NCBI RefSeq assembly: GCF_013459645.1
Contig: NZ_CP054861.1
Location: forward strand, 4,266,001-4,330,000
Source of the DNA: Martelella sp. NC20
Lineage (GTDB): Bacteria > Pseudomonadota > Alphaproteobacteria > Rhizobiales > Rhizobiaceae
Direction of reading: 5' to 3'
DNA length: 64,000 nt
This document shows positions 1 to 8,796 of the stretch, piece after piece (position 1 is the stretch's first letter; the number at the start of each line of letters is the position of its first letter). Below the pieces are notes generated by a model that did not search any database, was not told where the DNA came from, and saw only the letters and a program-made list of their open reading frames with translations. A program made the position numbers and the translations under genes.

Positions 1-1
1 T

Positions 2-457
2 GCCCAGGATCATCCACTGCTGACCATCGATCCGGCAGACACGCGGGAGGAAGAGGCAATCATCGCTTCGGCGCTGGACTGGGCCGCCCCGCGGATCGGT
101 GCGCAACCTTTCTGCATCGCTTCGATGGGCGAAGAGGCAGCGGTTGCGAGAGCACAGGCGGCCCTGGGGGTGCTCGGTGCCGCTCGTCGCGCCGAGCGGC
201 TCATGGGGGGCATAGCCAGAGGACTTCAAGAACGGGGCGTGCGGCGTCTCGTGGTTTCAGGTGGAGAGACGTCCGGCGCCGTGGTGGCGGCCCTTGGTCT
301 TGAACGCGTTCGCGTCCTGCCGGAAGGACCGTTGGGCAGCGGTTTCTGCGTTGCCGAGCAACCCGTTCGCATGGGGTTGTTTCTGAAGTCCGGAAAAATC
401 GGCGAGGACGATATCCTGCTCGGAGGCCTGGACGCGCTTGATCCGACATTGTCTTGA
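2..457 (+). CDS. Four-carbon acid sugar kinase family protein, C-terminal part (truncated by window edge)
   Basis: The frame is open from base 2 and ends at 457, so only the last ~151 residues are seen. They match the C-terminal nucleotide-binding half of the OtnK/DUF1537 family: the glycine-rich VVSGGETSGAVV, a following ALGL, the GPLGSG turn, and a terminal LKSGKIGEDDILL that is typical of these kinases. Family members phosphorylate the acid sugars D-erythronate, L-threonate or related compounds in the cytoplasm. The substrate cannot be told from this half. It converges on the GlxA-like regulator gene, 22 bp away. The domain call is strong; the exact substrate is unknown. Confidence 0.85.
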   Translation, partial: AQDHPLLTIDPADTREEEAIIASALDWAAPRIGAQPFCIASMGEEAAVARAQAALGVLGAARRAERLMGGIARGLQERGVRRLVVSGGETSGAVVAALGLERVRVLPEGPLGSGFCVAEQPVRMGLFLKSGKIGEDDILLGGLDALDPTLS

Positions 458-479
458 ACGCCTGAACCAACGGGCCGGA

Positions 480-1559
480 TCAGTAGAGCCGCCGCCCGTC
501 GGGTTTGACTGAACTCCTTTGGAACGCCCTGCGATAGCCCATTGGACTTGTATTGAATTTGGACTTGAACGCCCTGAAATAGGTTGCCGGCGACGAGAAG
601 CCGCTTGCAAGCCCGGTTTCACGGATGCTGAGTGTGCTGTAGAGAAGCAACTCCCTGGCATGCTGTAGCCGGAACGCAAGATAGTAGCTCTTCGGGCTGT
701 CCTTGAGGTGCTTCCTGAACAGATGCTGGAGTTCTCTCTTGGAAACATTACACCGGGCGGCAAGCGCCTCAATGGAGAGAGGCTCTTCAATCGTCTCGCG
801 CATCAATCGTTGCGCCCTCATCAGAGTCGGATTCGTCGACCAGGCGGGTTCATTGACAATCTGCCGCTGGGGGCTACTGCCGGGACGCGACAGCGGATAA
901 ACGATCTCGTTGGCCACGAGCTCGCAAAGCGCCGAACCACACAGTTTTTCGAGCAGGTAGAGCGACAGATCAAGGCAAGCAACCTGGCCCGCGCACGTTG
1001 CCCTTTCCCGATCGACGACAAAGAGCTGTTCAACGACGTCTGTGTCGGGGTGCAGCTCCTTGAATGAGGCTATGGTGCTCCAATGACTTGTCGCGGTGTA
1101 GCTTTTCAATAGACCTGCCTCGGCAAGCAGAAGCGGTGCAGTATCAATCCCGCAGATTTTAGCACCGGAGGCGGCCTGCCTGCGCAGCCAGTTGAACAAT
1201 GGTCCCTTTCGATCGTCGCTGAACGCGTAAGAGGAGTGCAACATAACAACGTCGAAAGTTCGGCCGTCATCGAACCTCGCGGTCGGTGGAATAAGAATGT
1301 CCAGTGTCGTTTGTATCGGATCTCCATCCGCAGAGATGAAGTCGAAGCGGAAACGTGGCGACTTGCTCAAGCGGTTGGCAGCGCGAAACGGTTCTATCGA
1401 CAGAAGGACCGCGTGCAGTGCAGGCTCGAGTGAAACAACCGCTATATCATAGGGCGCTTCTGACGCTACTGACATCTCATCAGCTCTACCCAGATTTGAA
1501 GGAACCTCCATAGAGGCTTTTCGCGTCTTTCTGAGGTTCGGCTGCATGTGAGTGTTCAT
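480..1559 (-). CDS. GlxA-family transcriptional regulator (DJ-1/PfpI domain plus AraC-type HTH)
   Basis: 359 aa. Residues ~38-210 form a DJ-1/PfpI-like (class I amidotransferase-like) domain, with the ICGIDTAPLLLAEAGLL stretch where these proteins carry the nucleophile-elbow region (here GID, without the usual Cys). Residues ~250-345 form an AraC/XylS double HTH, seen in IEALAARCNVSKRELQHLF and in the second helix pair ending in SPMGYRRAF. This architecture is typical of GlxA-like activators of quaternary-amine or amino-acid catabolism in alphaproteobacteria. The start codon overlaps the stop of the upstream E1 gene by 4 bp (1556-1559), so the two are probably co-transcribed and translationally coupled. 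The regulator may therefore control E1 and itself; the effector is unknown. Confidence 0.88.
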   Translation of the reverse strand: MNTHMQPNLRKTRKASMEVPSNLGRADEMSVASEAPYDIAVVSLEPALHAVLLSIEPFRAANRLSKSPRFRFDFISADGDPIQTTLDILIPPTARFDDGRTFDVVMLHSSYAFSDDRKGPLFNWLRRQAASGAKICGIDTAPLLLAEAGLLKSYTATSHWSTIASFKELHPDTDVVEQLFVVDRERATCAGQVACLDLSLYLLEKLCGSALCELVANEIVYPLSRPGSSPQRQIVNEPAWSTNPTLMRAQRLMRETIEEPLSIEALAARCNVSKRELQHLFRKHLKDSPKSYYLAFRLQHARELLLYSTLSIRETGLASGFSSPATYFRAFKSKFNTSPMGYRRAFQRSSVKPDGRRLY

Positions 1560-3727
1560 CCGGCAATCCGTTCGAGGGCGTCGCGAATGGACTTACTGCC
1601 GGCAAGCGCTGCTTCATTGAGAGGGCGCGACACGGTGGGTGCGGCAAGGCCTCCGGTGACGCGCAAAATCTCGTGGTCGAGAAAATCAAAGTAACGTTCC
1701 TGGATCTCCGCCGCCCAGGTGGCTCCCATAGACAGACGCCGTGCCGTCTGCTCCGCGATGATCACCCGGTTCGTCTTTTTGATGGATATCCCGATCGTGT
1801 CCCAATCCATTCCATGGTAATCCAGACTACGCAAATCGATGATTTCGGCGTCGATGCCGGCCTCCGAAGCGGCCTTGATCGCGCGTTCAACCATTACCGA
1901 AGTCGCAAGGACAGTGCAGGCAGTACCGCTCTGGACCACACGAGCAGATTTCAACGGAATACAAAAATCCCGGCTCCCACGGGGGACAGGGAATTCACGC
2001 TGATAGAGTTCGGTGTGCTCGAACACGACCACAGGATCGTTGCAAACGATCGCGGAATTCAGGAGGCCTATATAGTCCAGCGCGGTGGTCGGCGTGGCGA
2101 TCCGCCAGCCGGGAAACATCCCGAATAGGGCGGAGGGGTCACCGGAATGCTGAGAGCCATAGCCGGTATGGGGGGATATCCTCACGCGCAGCACGATCGG
2201 GACAGGAAATCCGTCTCCGAACATGTGGCGCACCTTGGCGATGCCGTTGACGATCTGATCGGCGGCCGTGAAGCAGAAGTCGCCGAACATGATCTCCACG
2301 ATTGGTCGCAAGCCATTGAGGGCTGCTCCGAGGGCGACGCCTGTGAATCCATTCTCGGCAATTGGCAGCGGTAAGATACGGTTCGGCCAGCGGTCGAGTG
2401 CCGCCTTGGTGAATCCGCTCACGCCCCCGCGCATGCGATGAGCATCCTCTCCCATGACGATAATGGTGGGGTCGCGCTCCATCGCCGCCGCAATCGTCTC
2501 AGACGCAGCGGTAACAAACTTGATGTTTTCCAGCTCGGTACGGTCCAACTGGTCATGATCTAGGAACCTGGCGTCTCGGAACTCCGAAAGATCGCCGACA
2601 ATCCCGTCGTCCCGCGTGGCCGGATCAGGAAACAACTTTGGGGGTATCCGAAGCCCGTTTCCGCCAGGCTCCGTCTCTGTAAGACGGGCCACCGCGGCTG
2701 ATATGCGTTCCATCATAAGCGAGTCGATATGCCCGAGCGCCTCGACGCTGAGACACCCCAGCGAGGTCAGTCGATCCGCAGCCAGCGCCAAAGGATCGCG
2801 GCTTCGCCAATACGCCTCCTCTTCGCGGGTGCGATAGCCGAAATCACTGCCCGCACGACCGCCCGACTGGTGAAGATGCCGATAACAGAGCGCCTCCACA
2901 ACGACTGGACCGCCCCGCTCGGCGATCAGCTTTCTGGCATTGGCAACAGTCTGATGGACCGCGACAACATCCATGCCGTCACACTCCAGGGATGGGATTG
3001 CGTTCATTACACCACGCGAAGCGAGCCGAATTTCGCGTGTGACGTCCGAAATGTGCGTCGAGACGCCGTAAAGGTTGTTCTCAATAAAGAAGATGACCGG
3101 AAGATTTTGAGCAGCGGCGATATTCATGGCTTCGGCAGTGCCACCATTCAGCGTGGCCCCATCCCCGAAAAACGTCACGGAGATGCAATCGCGGCCGAGA
3201 AGCTTGTCCGCCAGCGCATAACCAACCGCATGGGGCGGATTGCCGCCGATGATGGCGGATGTGCCGACGATGCCGGCTTCGGCAGCGCGCATGTGCATCG
3301 AGCCGCCCCGACCACCGCAATAGCCCGGCGCCAAACCGAGAATTTCGGCCATGAACCGATAGATGGCATCGTCCATTTCCGGCGTAAACGTGTCCTCAAG
3401 GACGCTGAATTCCTCGGGCATCGCAGAGTTCAGGAGCTTGGTGAGAACCTGATGGTGGGCTCGATGCGTTCCGTTGATCTTGTCACCCGTGCCGAGAACA
3501 GACATGGCGCCGACGCCACATGCTTCCTGCCCGACGCTGGCATGCGCGGGCCCGTGGACGAGGCCAGCCTTTTCAAGATCCAGCAATTTTTCCTCAAACC
3601 GGCGGATCAGGACCATCTGCGCATACCATGTGATCAAGTCGCGGGCCGGCAGCGCCGCCCAATCGCTGTCATCGACTTCGATTCTGGTCCATTCAGCGGC
3701 CGGAATGATGGGCCGTCGCTTTACCAT
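1556..3727 (-). CDS. Fused E1 alpha/beta subunit of a thiamine-pyrophosphate 2-oxoacid dehydrogenase
   Basis: 723 aa. The N-terminal half (~30-370) is an E1-alpha domain with the TPP/Mg motif FFGDGATLNGG...IENNLYG near residues 183-220 and the HRAHHQ region. The C-terminal half (~400-720) is E1-beta (TAASETIAAAMERDPTIIVMGEDAH, then the transketolase C-terminal domain). This fused form is used by acetoin, branched-chain or related 2-oxoacid dehydrogenases; no E2 or E3 gene lies in the window, so the substrate is open. The ATG at 3727 was chosen over a longer frame (to 3790) because GGAGG sits 6 nt upstream of it. The following GlxA-like gene overlaps by 4 bp. Confidence 0.88.
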   Translation of the reverse strand: MVKRRPIIPAAEWTRIEVDDSDWAALPARDLITWYAQMVLIRRFEEKLLDLEKAGLVHGPAHASVGQEACGVGAMSVLGTGDKINGTHRAHHQVLTKLLNSAMPEEFSVLEDTFTPEMDDAIYRFMAEILGLAPGYCGGRGGSMHMRAAEAGIVGTSAIIGGNPPHAVGYALADKLLGRDCISVTFFGDGATLNGGTAEAMNIAAAQNLPVIFFIENNLYGVSTHISDVTREIRLASRGVMNAIPSLECDGMDVVAVHQTVANARKLIAERGGPVVVEALCYRHLHQSGGRAGSDFGYRTREEEAYWRSRDPLALAADRLTSLGCLSVEALGHIDSLMMERISAAVARLTETEPGGNGLRIPPKLFPDPATRDDGIVGDLSEFRDARFLDHDQLDRTELENIKFVTAASETIAAAMERDPTIIVMGEDAHRMRGGVSGFTKAALDRWPNRILPLPIAENGFTGVALGAALNGLRPIVEIMFGDFCFTAADQIVNGIAKVRHMFGDGFPVPIVLRVRISPHTGYGSQHSGDPSALFGMFPGWRIATPTTALDYIGLLNSAIVCNDPVVVFEHTELYQREFPVPRGSRDFCIPLKSARVVQSGTACTVLATSVMVERAIKAASEAGIDAEIIDLRSLDYHGMDWDTIGISIKKTNRVIIAEQTARRLSMGATWAAEIQERYFDFLDHEILRVTGGLAAPTVSRPLNEAALAGSKSIRDALERIAG

Positions 3728-4218
3728 TACATCCTCCGAACTCCGGTTGGCGGCCGCTATGCTTTCAACTACAATGAAATTTAATTTCATTAATTGGAGT
3801 TGTCAATCGACGCCCACTCGGATGCACTGCCGTCACCCGCAATTTCCGCCCGTCATCTTCCATACGTGGTGTCCACCTCGTTTTTGGTGGACACCTCATG
3901 CCGCAGAAAACTCAGATGAAAAAGGTGCGGAGAAATTCGCGCTTACCCAAGACCGGAATTGACGAAATAATAGCCGGACCACGGCGGGCGAACTTTCCGC
4001 TCGGAGCGCTCTTCGACTTCTTCCCGATCGAGGAGGAAATCGGTCGTTAGCCACTCCTGGCGGCGTTGGCGCAGGGATCAAATTTCAACGTTTTGCGTCT
4101 ATGCGGTCGGGATTGAAAATAGGTTGATTGACCCCGTATGCCGCACAAACATAACGCCGCCCGCCGCCATCACATCGGTAAGATGAAGTTCAAAGGTATC
4201 AGAGCGCATTCGGCCCGA
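3728..4218. other. Intergenic region without a convincing gene
   Basis: Apart from the hairpin at 3868-3895, the only item is a 50-codon frame at 3898-4050 (+) starting MPQKTQMKKVRRNSRLPKTG, which I do not recognise and which has no clear ribosome binding site. The left part should carry the promoter of the E1/GlxA operon. The whole stretch looks like scarred DNA next to the dnaE2 relic. Confidence 0.4.
3868..3895. repeat. Perfect 10-bp inverted repeat with T-rich loop
   Basis: Arms GGTGTCCACC and GGTGGACACC flank the 8-nt loop TCGTTTTT. It lies ~140 bp upstream of the E1 start, in a region with no gene. It could be a relic insertion-sequence end or a stable hairpin. No T-run follows the second arm, so a simple terminator is unlikely. 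Confidence 0.6.
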
Positions 4219-4455
4219 TCATCGAAAGTCCCGCGTCTTCACCCGCATCTCATCGATATGCCCATAGGGTTCGAACATGCCGCGCGGCTTTGGCATTCCC
4301 CGCGGATCAGGTGCCGGCAATCCAGGATGAAACGCGTCACCCCACCCCTGCGGAAGCGGGAAGGCCGCATCTCGGCTCCCAACGCTTGCAAGCTCGGCGG
4401 ACAGGTCAAGTAGCTCCCGGGCGACGAGATGGACGACCTCTCCCTCTCGCTGGAC
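4219..4455 (-). pseudogene. dnaE2: C-terminal relic of error-prone DNA polymerase DnaE2
   Basis: The last ~79 codons of this frame read VQREGEVVHLVARELLDLS..., then PLPQGWGDAFHPG, DPRGMPKPRG and the end HIDEMRVKTRDFR. This is the characteristic C-terminus of DnaE2/ImuC polymerases (VVHLVA..., PLP.GRGDE..., HID.I.VKTRDFR). Upstream of VQREGE the similarity stops, and no polymerase body exists between here and 4657. It is therefore a decayed fragment of an imuA-imuB-dnaE2 mutagenesis cassette, from which the SOS-controlled helicase/dinB pair may have been separated by deletion. Recognition is from memory of the family's conserved tail; an alignment would settle it. Confidence 0.75.
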
Positions 4456-4525
4456 CGAGCGTATGGCTCGACATGGTGTTGAACAGTCTCCTTGAGGACT
4501 TTGCAACGGCGGAATTCTCCGATAT

Positions 4526-4540
4526 GTTCCTTATTTGTTC
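4526..4540 (+). promoter_or_regulatory. SOS (LexA) box upstream of the helicase/dinB operon
   Basis: GTTC at 4526-4529 and GTTC at 4537-4540 are separated by exactly seven bases (CTTATTT), a perfect match to the alphaproteobacterial LexA direct-repeat operator GTTC-N7-GTTC. It lies 116 bp upstream of the helicase ATG. Both downstream genes are DNA-damage functions, which makes LexA control likely. Confidence 0.8.
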
Positions 4541-4656
4541 TTTTCCGGTTTTGAGTCACTCGGTCGCGTTGGTGGCCCTGTGGACTTCCACCGGGAGAAG
4601 ATAACGATGCGCGATGCGCGCATCGTTGAATCACAAGGGCTTGAGGGCAGGACGGC

Positions 4657-6726
4657 ATGAGCGCGGCGCATCTCGAAAAGTTGAATGACAATCAGCGGGC
4701 CGCGGTTCTGCACGGCATGGATTTGCCAGATGGATCGATTGGCGGACCGCTGCTGATCATCGCCGGCGCCGGATCCGGCAAGACCAATACGCTTGCCCAT
4801 CGCGTGGCCCAACTCGTCATCTCCGGCGCCGATCCTCGCCGGATCCTGCTGATGACCTTTTCGCGTCGTGCCGCCGCCGAAATGGGAAGGCGCGTCGAGC
4901 GGATATGCACGAAGACGCTTGGCGACAAGGCCGGGATCATGGCTGACGGGCTTGCCTGGTCCGGCACCTTCCACGGGATCGGCGCCCGTCTGTTGCGTGA
5001 ATATGCAATCGAGCTTGGTCTCGATCCGCAGTTCACCATTCATGATCGCGAGGACTCGGCCGACCTGATGAACCTCGCCCGGCATGATCTCGGCTTCTCG
5101 AAGACGGAGAACCGGTTTCCGGCGAAGGGCACTTGTCTCTCGATCTATTCGCGCACCGTCAATGCCGAGGCGCCGCTTGCGGAAATCCTGCGAGCGAACT
5201 TTCCATGGTGTGCGGCCTGGGAAAAGGAACTGAGGGAATTGTTCTCGGCCTATGTCGAGGCCAAGCAGGTCCAGAACGTCCTCGATTATGATGATCTGCT
5301 GCTCTACTGGGCGCAGACCATGGGCGATCCGGTGCTTGCCGCCGAGATCGGCGGACGCTGGGATCATGTCCTGGTCGATGAATATCAGGACACCAACCGC
5401 CTGCAATCCTCGATCCTGATGGCGCTCAAGCTCGGAGGGCGGGGTCTGACGGTCGTTGGTGACGACGCACAGTCGATCTATTCGTTCCGGGCTGCCACGG
5501 TTCGCAACATCCTCGATTTCCCGAATGAATTCTCGCCGAAGGCCGACGTGATCACGCTCGACCGCAATTACCGGTCGACACAGCCGATCCTCGCGGCTGC
5601 CAATGGCGTCATCGGTCTCGCCCAGGAGCGCTACACCAAGGATCTCTGGACCGACCGTGTCTCAACCGAAAAGCCGCGGCTGGTGACGGTTCGCGACGAA
5701 GGCGATCAGGCTCGGTTCATTGCCGACGAGGTTCTCGACAACCGCGAAGGCGGCATGCGGCTGAAGGATCAGGCCGTGCTGTTTCGGGCGAGCCATCACA
5801 GCGGGCCGCTGGAGGTGGAACTCACGCGTCGCAACATTCCCTTCGTGAAGTTCGGCGGTCTGAAGTTCCTCGATTCCGCGCATGTGAAAGACCTGCTGGC
5901 AGCGCTGCGGTTTGCCCAGAACATGCGCGATCGCGTGGCGGGCTTCAGGCTGATGCAGCTCTTGCCCGGTGTTGGCCCGGCCTCGGCACAAAACGCGCTG
6001 GACGCGATTGCGGAAACCGCCGATCCGGTCGGGACCCTCGCGGCACTGCCGGCCCCCTCGCGTGCGGTGGCCGATTGGCCGGGTCTTGTGTCTTTGGTCA
6101 CGGACCTTCGCCAATCAAACATGGGCTGGCCCGCCGAGATCGGCCGGATCCGGGCATGGTATGAGCCGTATCTGGAACGCATCCATGAAGACTTCGAGAT
6201 GCGCCGCGCCGATCTCCTCCAGCTTGAGGACATTGCCGCCGGCTATCCGTCACGGGAGCGATTCCTGACCGAGCTGACGCTCGACCCACCGGACGCCACC
6301 TCCGGCCAGGCCGGCGTGCCGCTGCGCGACGAGGACTATCTGATCCTTTCGACCATCCATTCGGCCAAGGGGCAGGAATGGCGCTCGGTCTTTGTGCTCA
6401 ATGCAGTCGACGGCTGCATCCCCTCCGATCTCGGTGTCGGCACGACCGACGATATCGAGGAAGAACGACGCCTGCTTTACGTGGCGATGACGCGGGCGCG
6501 AGACAGCCTGAACCTTGTCGTGCCGCAGCGCTTCTTTACGCACGGGCAGTCCTCGACCGGCGACAGGCATGTCTATGCCTCGCGAACCCGGTTCATTCCC
6601 GCTATGTTGTTGCAGCATTTTGAGAACAGGACATGGCCGGTGGTAAAGCCGGGGCAACAGAACAACGCAGGGCCGCGGCAAGTCCGTCTCGATGTCGGAG
6701 CGCGGATGCGCGGGATGTGGCGGTGA
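4657..6726 (+). CDS. UvrD/PcrA-like superfamily 1 DNA helicase
   Basis: 689 aa, close to the usual 650-750 aa of UvrD/PcrA. Visible SF1A motifs in order: Walker A GAGSGKT near residue 40, motif Ia TFSRRAA, Walker B LVDEYQDTN near 240, VVGDDAQSIYSFR (motif III), the NYRSTQPIL motif IV region, STIHSAKGQEW (motif V) near 570, and YVAMTRARD (motif VI) near the end. It should be an ATP-dependent 3'-5' helicase acting in DNA repair or replication restart. An SOS box lies upstream and dinB follows after 7 bp, so the pair is probably one LexA-regulated operon. It is distinct from the housekeeping uvrD by context. Confidence 0.93.
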   Translation: MSAAHLEKLNDNQRAAVLHGMDLPDGSIGGPLLIIAGAGSGKTNTLAHRVAQLVISGADPRRILLMTFSRRAAAEMGRRVERICTKTLGDKAGIMADGLAWSGTFHGIGARLLREYAIELGLDPQFTIHDREDSADLMNLARHDLGFSKTENRFPAKGTCLSIYSRTVNAEAPLAEILRANFPWCAAWEKELRELFSAYVEAKQVQNVLDYDDLLLYWAQTMGDPVLAAEIGGRWDHVLVDEYQDTNRLQSSILMALKLGGRGLTVVGDDAQSIYSFRAATVRNILDFPNEFSPKADVITLDRNYRSTQPILAAANGVIGLAQERYTKDLWTDRVSTEKPRLVTVRDEGDQARFIADEVLDNREGGMRLKDQAVLFRASHHSGPLEVELTRRNIPFVKFGGLKFLDSAHVKDLLAALRFAQNMRDRVAGFRLMQLLPGVGPASAQNALDAIAETADPVGTLAALPAPSRAVADWPGLVSLVTDLRQSNMGWPAEIGRIRAWYEPYLERIHEDFEMRRADLLQLEDIAAGYPSRERFLTELTLDPPDATSGQAGVPLRDEDYLILSTIHSAKGQEWRSVFVLNAVDGCIPSDLGVGTTDDIEEERRLLYVAMTRARDSLNLVVPQRFFTHGQSSTGDRHVYASRTRFIPAMLLQHFENRTWPVVKPGQQNNAGPRQVRLDVGARMRGMWR

Positions 6727-6733
6727 GGTGGAT

Positions 6734-7870
6734 ATGGCCGCGCCGAGCGAACTGATAGTTTCTGCGAGAGACCACGAGGTCGACGCGAATGATGCCGCCC
6801 CGGTCATCCGCAAGATCGTCCATCTGGACATGGACGCGTTCTATGCCTCTGTCGAGCAGCGCGACAATCCCGAGCTGAGGGGTAAGCCGGTCGCAGTCGG
6901 CGGATCGGCGGCGCGGGGCGTTGTTGCGGCTGCGAGTTATGAGGCGCGGGCGTTTGGCGTGCGTTCCGCCTTGCCGTCAGTGACCGCGAAGCGGCGCTGT
7001 CCGGAACTGGTGTTCGTAAAGCCGCGTTTCGACGTCTACCGGTCGGTCTCGGCGCAGATCCATCAGATATTCACTGAGCATACCGATCTGATCGAGCCGC
7101 TTTCGCTCGACGAGGCCTATCTTGACGTCACGGAAAACAAGCAAGGGATCGCGTTCGCAACCGAGATCGCATCACTCATTCGTGCCCGCATCAAGGAGGT
7201 GACCGGCCTGAATGCCTCTGCCGGTATCTCCTACTGCAAGTTCCTCGCGAAGATGGCGAGTGATCTCAACAAGCCGAACGGTCAGGCCGTGATCACGCCG
7301 AAGATGGGGCCGGCGTTCGTCGCAGAGCTGGCGGTCAAGAAGTTCCATGGCGTCGGGCCGGCGACGGCCGAAAAGATGCAACGGCTCGGGATCGTGACCG
7401 GGGCCGACTTGCGCGAGAAGTCGCTCACTTTCCTGCGCGACAACTTCGGCAAGTCGGGCGGATGGTATTATCGGATCTCCCGCGGGATCGACGAGCGTCC
7501 GGTTCAGCCCGATCGGCCGCGCAAATCAATCGGGGCTGAAGATACCTTTGCTGCCGATATCTTCGACCTGGCGTCGGCGAAGACCGAGTTGCTCCCGCTC
7601 GCAAGCAAGGTCTGGCGCCATGCGGAGAACAAACGGATCAGCGGGCGAACCGTCACATTGAAGGTGAAATACGCAGACTTCCAGCAGATCACGCGGAGCC
7701 GGTCGGTTGGCCACAACATGCGAAGCGCAGATGAGATCAGCGAGACCGCTACCGCGTTGCTGACTGAGATCTTTCCGGTGAAGAAGGGGATTCGCCTGCT
7801 CGGTGTGACGCTTTCCTCACTGGGCGAAGAGTCAGAGACGCCAGGGGATACTCAGATGAGCTTGCTGTGA
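6734..7870 (+). CDS. dinB: DNA polymerase IV (Y family, translesion)
   Basis: 378 aa. Palm/catalytic motifs HLDMDAFYASVEQ and SLDEAYLDVT supply the three acidic metal ligands. AGISYCKFLAKMASD and KFHGVGPATAEKMQRLGI are the thumb and helix-hairpin-helix regions, and a little-finger domain fills the C-terminus. It copies past damaged template bases at the cost of errors. An in-frame ATG at 6692 would overlap the helicase gene. I chose the ATG at 6734 because GAGGTG sits 3 nt upstream of it and it falls 7 bp after the helicase stop. Translation is probably coupled to the helicase gene, and expression is predicted to be SOS-controlled. Confidence 0.93.
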   Translation: MAAPSELIVSARDHEVDANDAAPVIRKIVHLDMDAFYASVEQRDNPELRGKPVAVGGSAARGVVAAASYEARAFGVRSALPSVTAKRRCPELVFVKPRFDVYRSVSAQIHQIFTEHTDLIEPLSLDEAYLDVTENKQGIAFATEIASLIRARIKEVTGLNASAGISYCKFLAKMASDLNKPNGQAVITPKMGPAFVAELAVKKFHGVGPATAEKMQRLGIVTGADLREKSLTFLRDNFGKSGGWYYRISRGIDERPVQPDRPRKSIGAEDTFAADIFDLASAKTELLPLASKVWRHAENKRISGRTVTLKVKYADFQQITRSRSVGHNMRSADEISETATALLTEIFPVKKGIRLLGVTLSSLGEESETPGDTQMSLL

Positions 7871-8379
7871 GCCCCGAGCCGAAGGAAAGCAGGCCTATTT
7901 CCCGCTCACCACGCCTCTGGATCTCATTTACATCCTGTGGCCTGAGCATGAATGGACATTGATCGAATGCTGCTGGTCTATGACGAGGAAATTGGGGGTT
8001 CCGGATCGGCAGCAAAGGGGCCGTTTGCTGCCTGTCCGGTCTGGCAAGGAAGCCACAGAAACCCGCCGTTCAGCATCCGACGCCATTGTCGCCGTTCAGG
8101 GGACTTCCGCCGCCGCCCGAAACTTGTCATTCGTTAGGCTCTCCCCGGATGGCAGAGTCGAGGTCGAACGTGATGACGAGCTGCCGTTCGGCTGCTGGCC
8201 TCGGACCGAATTTCTCCAGGCACTTGTGGAGCACCCGGACCAAGGTCAATGCCACCGGCGGGGATTAGCATGAACCTGGGCTCCAGAACCGGTGAGGCGT
8301 ACCGCCAGCTACTGCGGATTTTTGTAAGACTCAAACCGATGAGGTTTTCCAGTATCCGCATAGCTGGAAAGGAAACGCA
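7871..8379. other. Intergenic stretch with no recognisable gene
   Basis: About 500 bp between dinB and the YdeI-like gene. Several short overlapping frames exist on both strands, but none has a recognisable motif or a good ribosome binding site. No structured RNA was seen. Confidence 0.4.
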
Positions 8380-8796
8380 ATGGCTACATTTGAAGTCGAC
8401 ATGTCCAAGGTGCTGGAGTTCACAGATCCCGGAGGTTTTTATTCCTGGCTGGAATCGCACCACGACATCGAAGTGAGCGTGTGGGTTAAGATCCACAAGG
8501 TGAAATCCCGATTGCCTACCGTCACACCCGAGCAGGCGATTGAAATGGCGCTCTGCTGGGGTTGGATCGATGGTTTGCGCAAGGGATTTGACGATTGCAG
8601 TTTCCTCCAGCGCTATTCCCGCCGCAGGCCGAACAGCAATTGGAGTGAGATCAACGCCCGCACCGTGCGGCGCCTGATCGCCTCTGGCCACATGCGCCCT
8701 GCCGGACTGGCAGCTGTGCGTCGCGGTGTGGAAAGGGGCAAGTGGCCGGCGAACGTCCCTGCAATCTCGCTCAACTCGCTCCTCGCGACCGCGTAA
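8380..8796 (+). CDS. YdeI/OmpD-associated family protein, apparently C-terminally shortened
   Basis: 138 aa. The family signature is clear: FYSWLESHHD at the start, EMALCWGWIDG near residue 65, then QRYSRRRPNSNWSEIN and VRRLIASGHMRPAGL. Members are usually ~190 aa and carry a further helical end. Here the protein stops soon after the conserved ERGKWP segment with an unrelated tail (SLNSLLATA), and its 3' end overlaps the convergent AraC gene by 26 bp. That suggests a deletion or frameshift removed the C-terminus. Function in this family is poorly defined (linked to bacteriocin or polymyxin resistance in some species). Confidence 0.75.
   Translation: MATFEVDMSKVLEFTDPGGFYSWLESHHDIEVSVWVKIHKVKSRLPTVTPEQAIEMALCWGWIDGLRKGFDDCSFLQRYSRRRPNSNWSEINARTVRRLIASGHMRPAGLAAVRRGVERGKWPANVPAISLNSLLATA

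Noticed and set aside
2729..3784. 351-codon plus-strand frame over the E1 gene
   Set aside because: Antisense to conserved E1-alpha motifs; no similarity and no start context.
3898..4050. 50-codon plus-strand frame starting MPQKTQMKKVRR
   Set aside because: No ribosome binding site or recognisable family; too short to support as a gene.
4531..5406. 291-codon minus-strand frame over the helicase start
   Set aside because: Antisense to the Walker A region of the helicase; it does not continue the dnaE2 relic, which lies in another frame.
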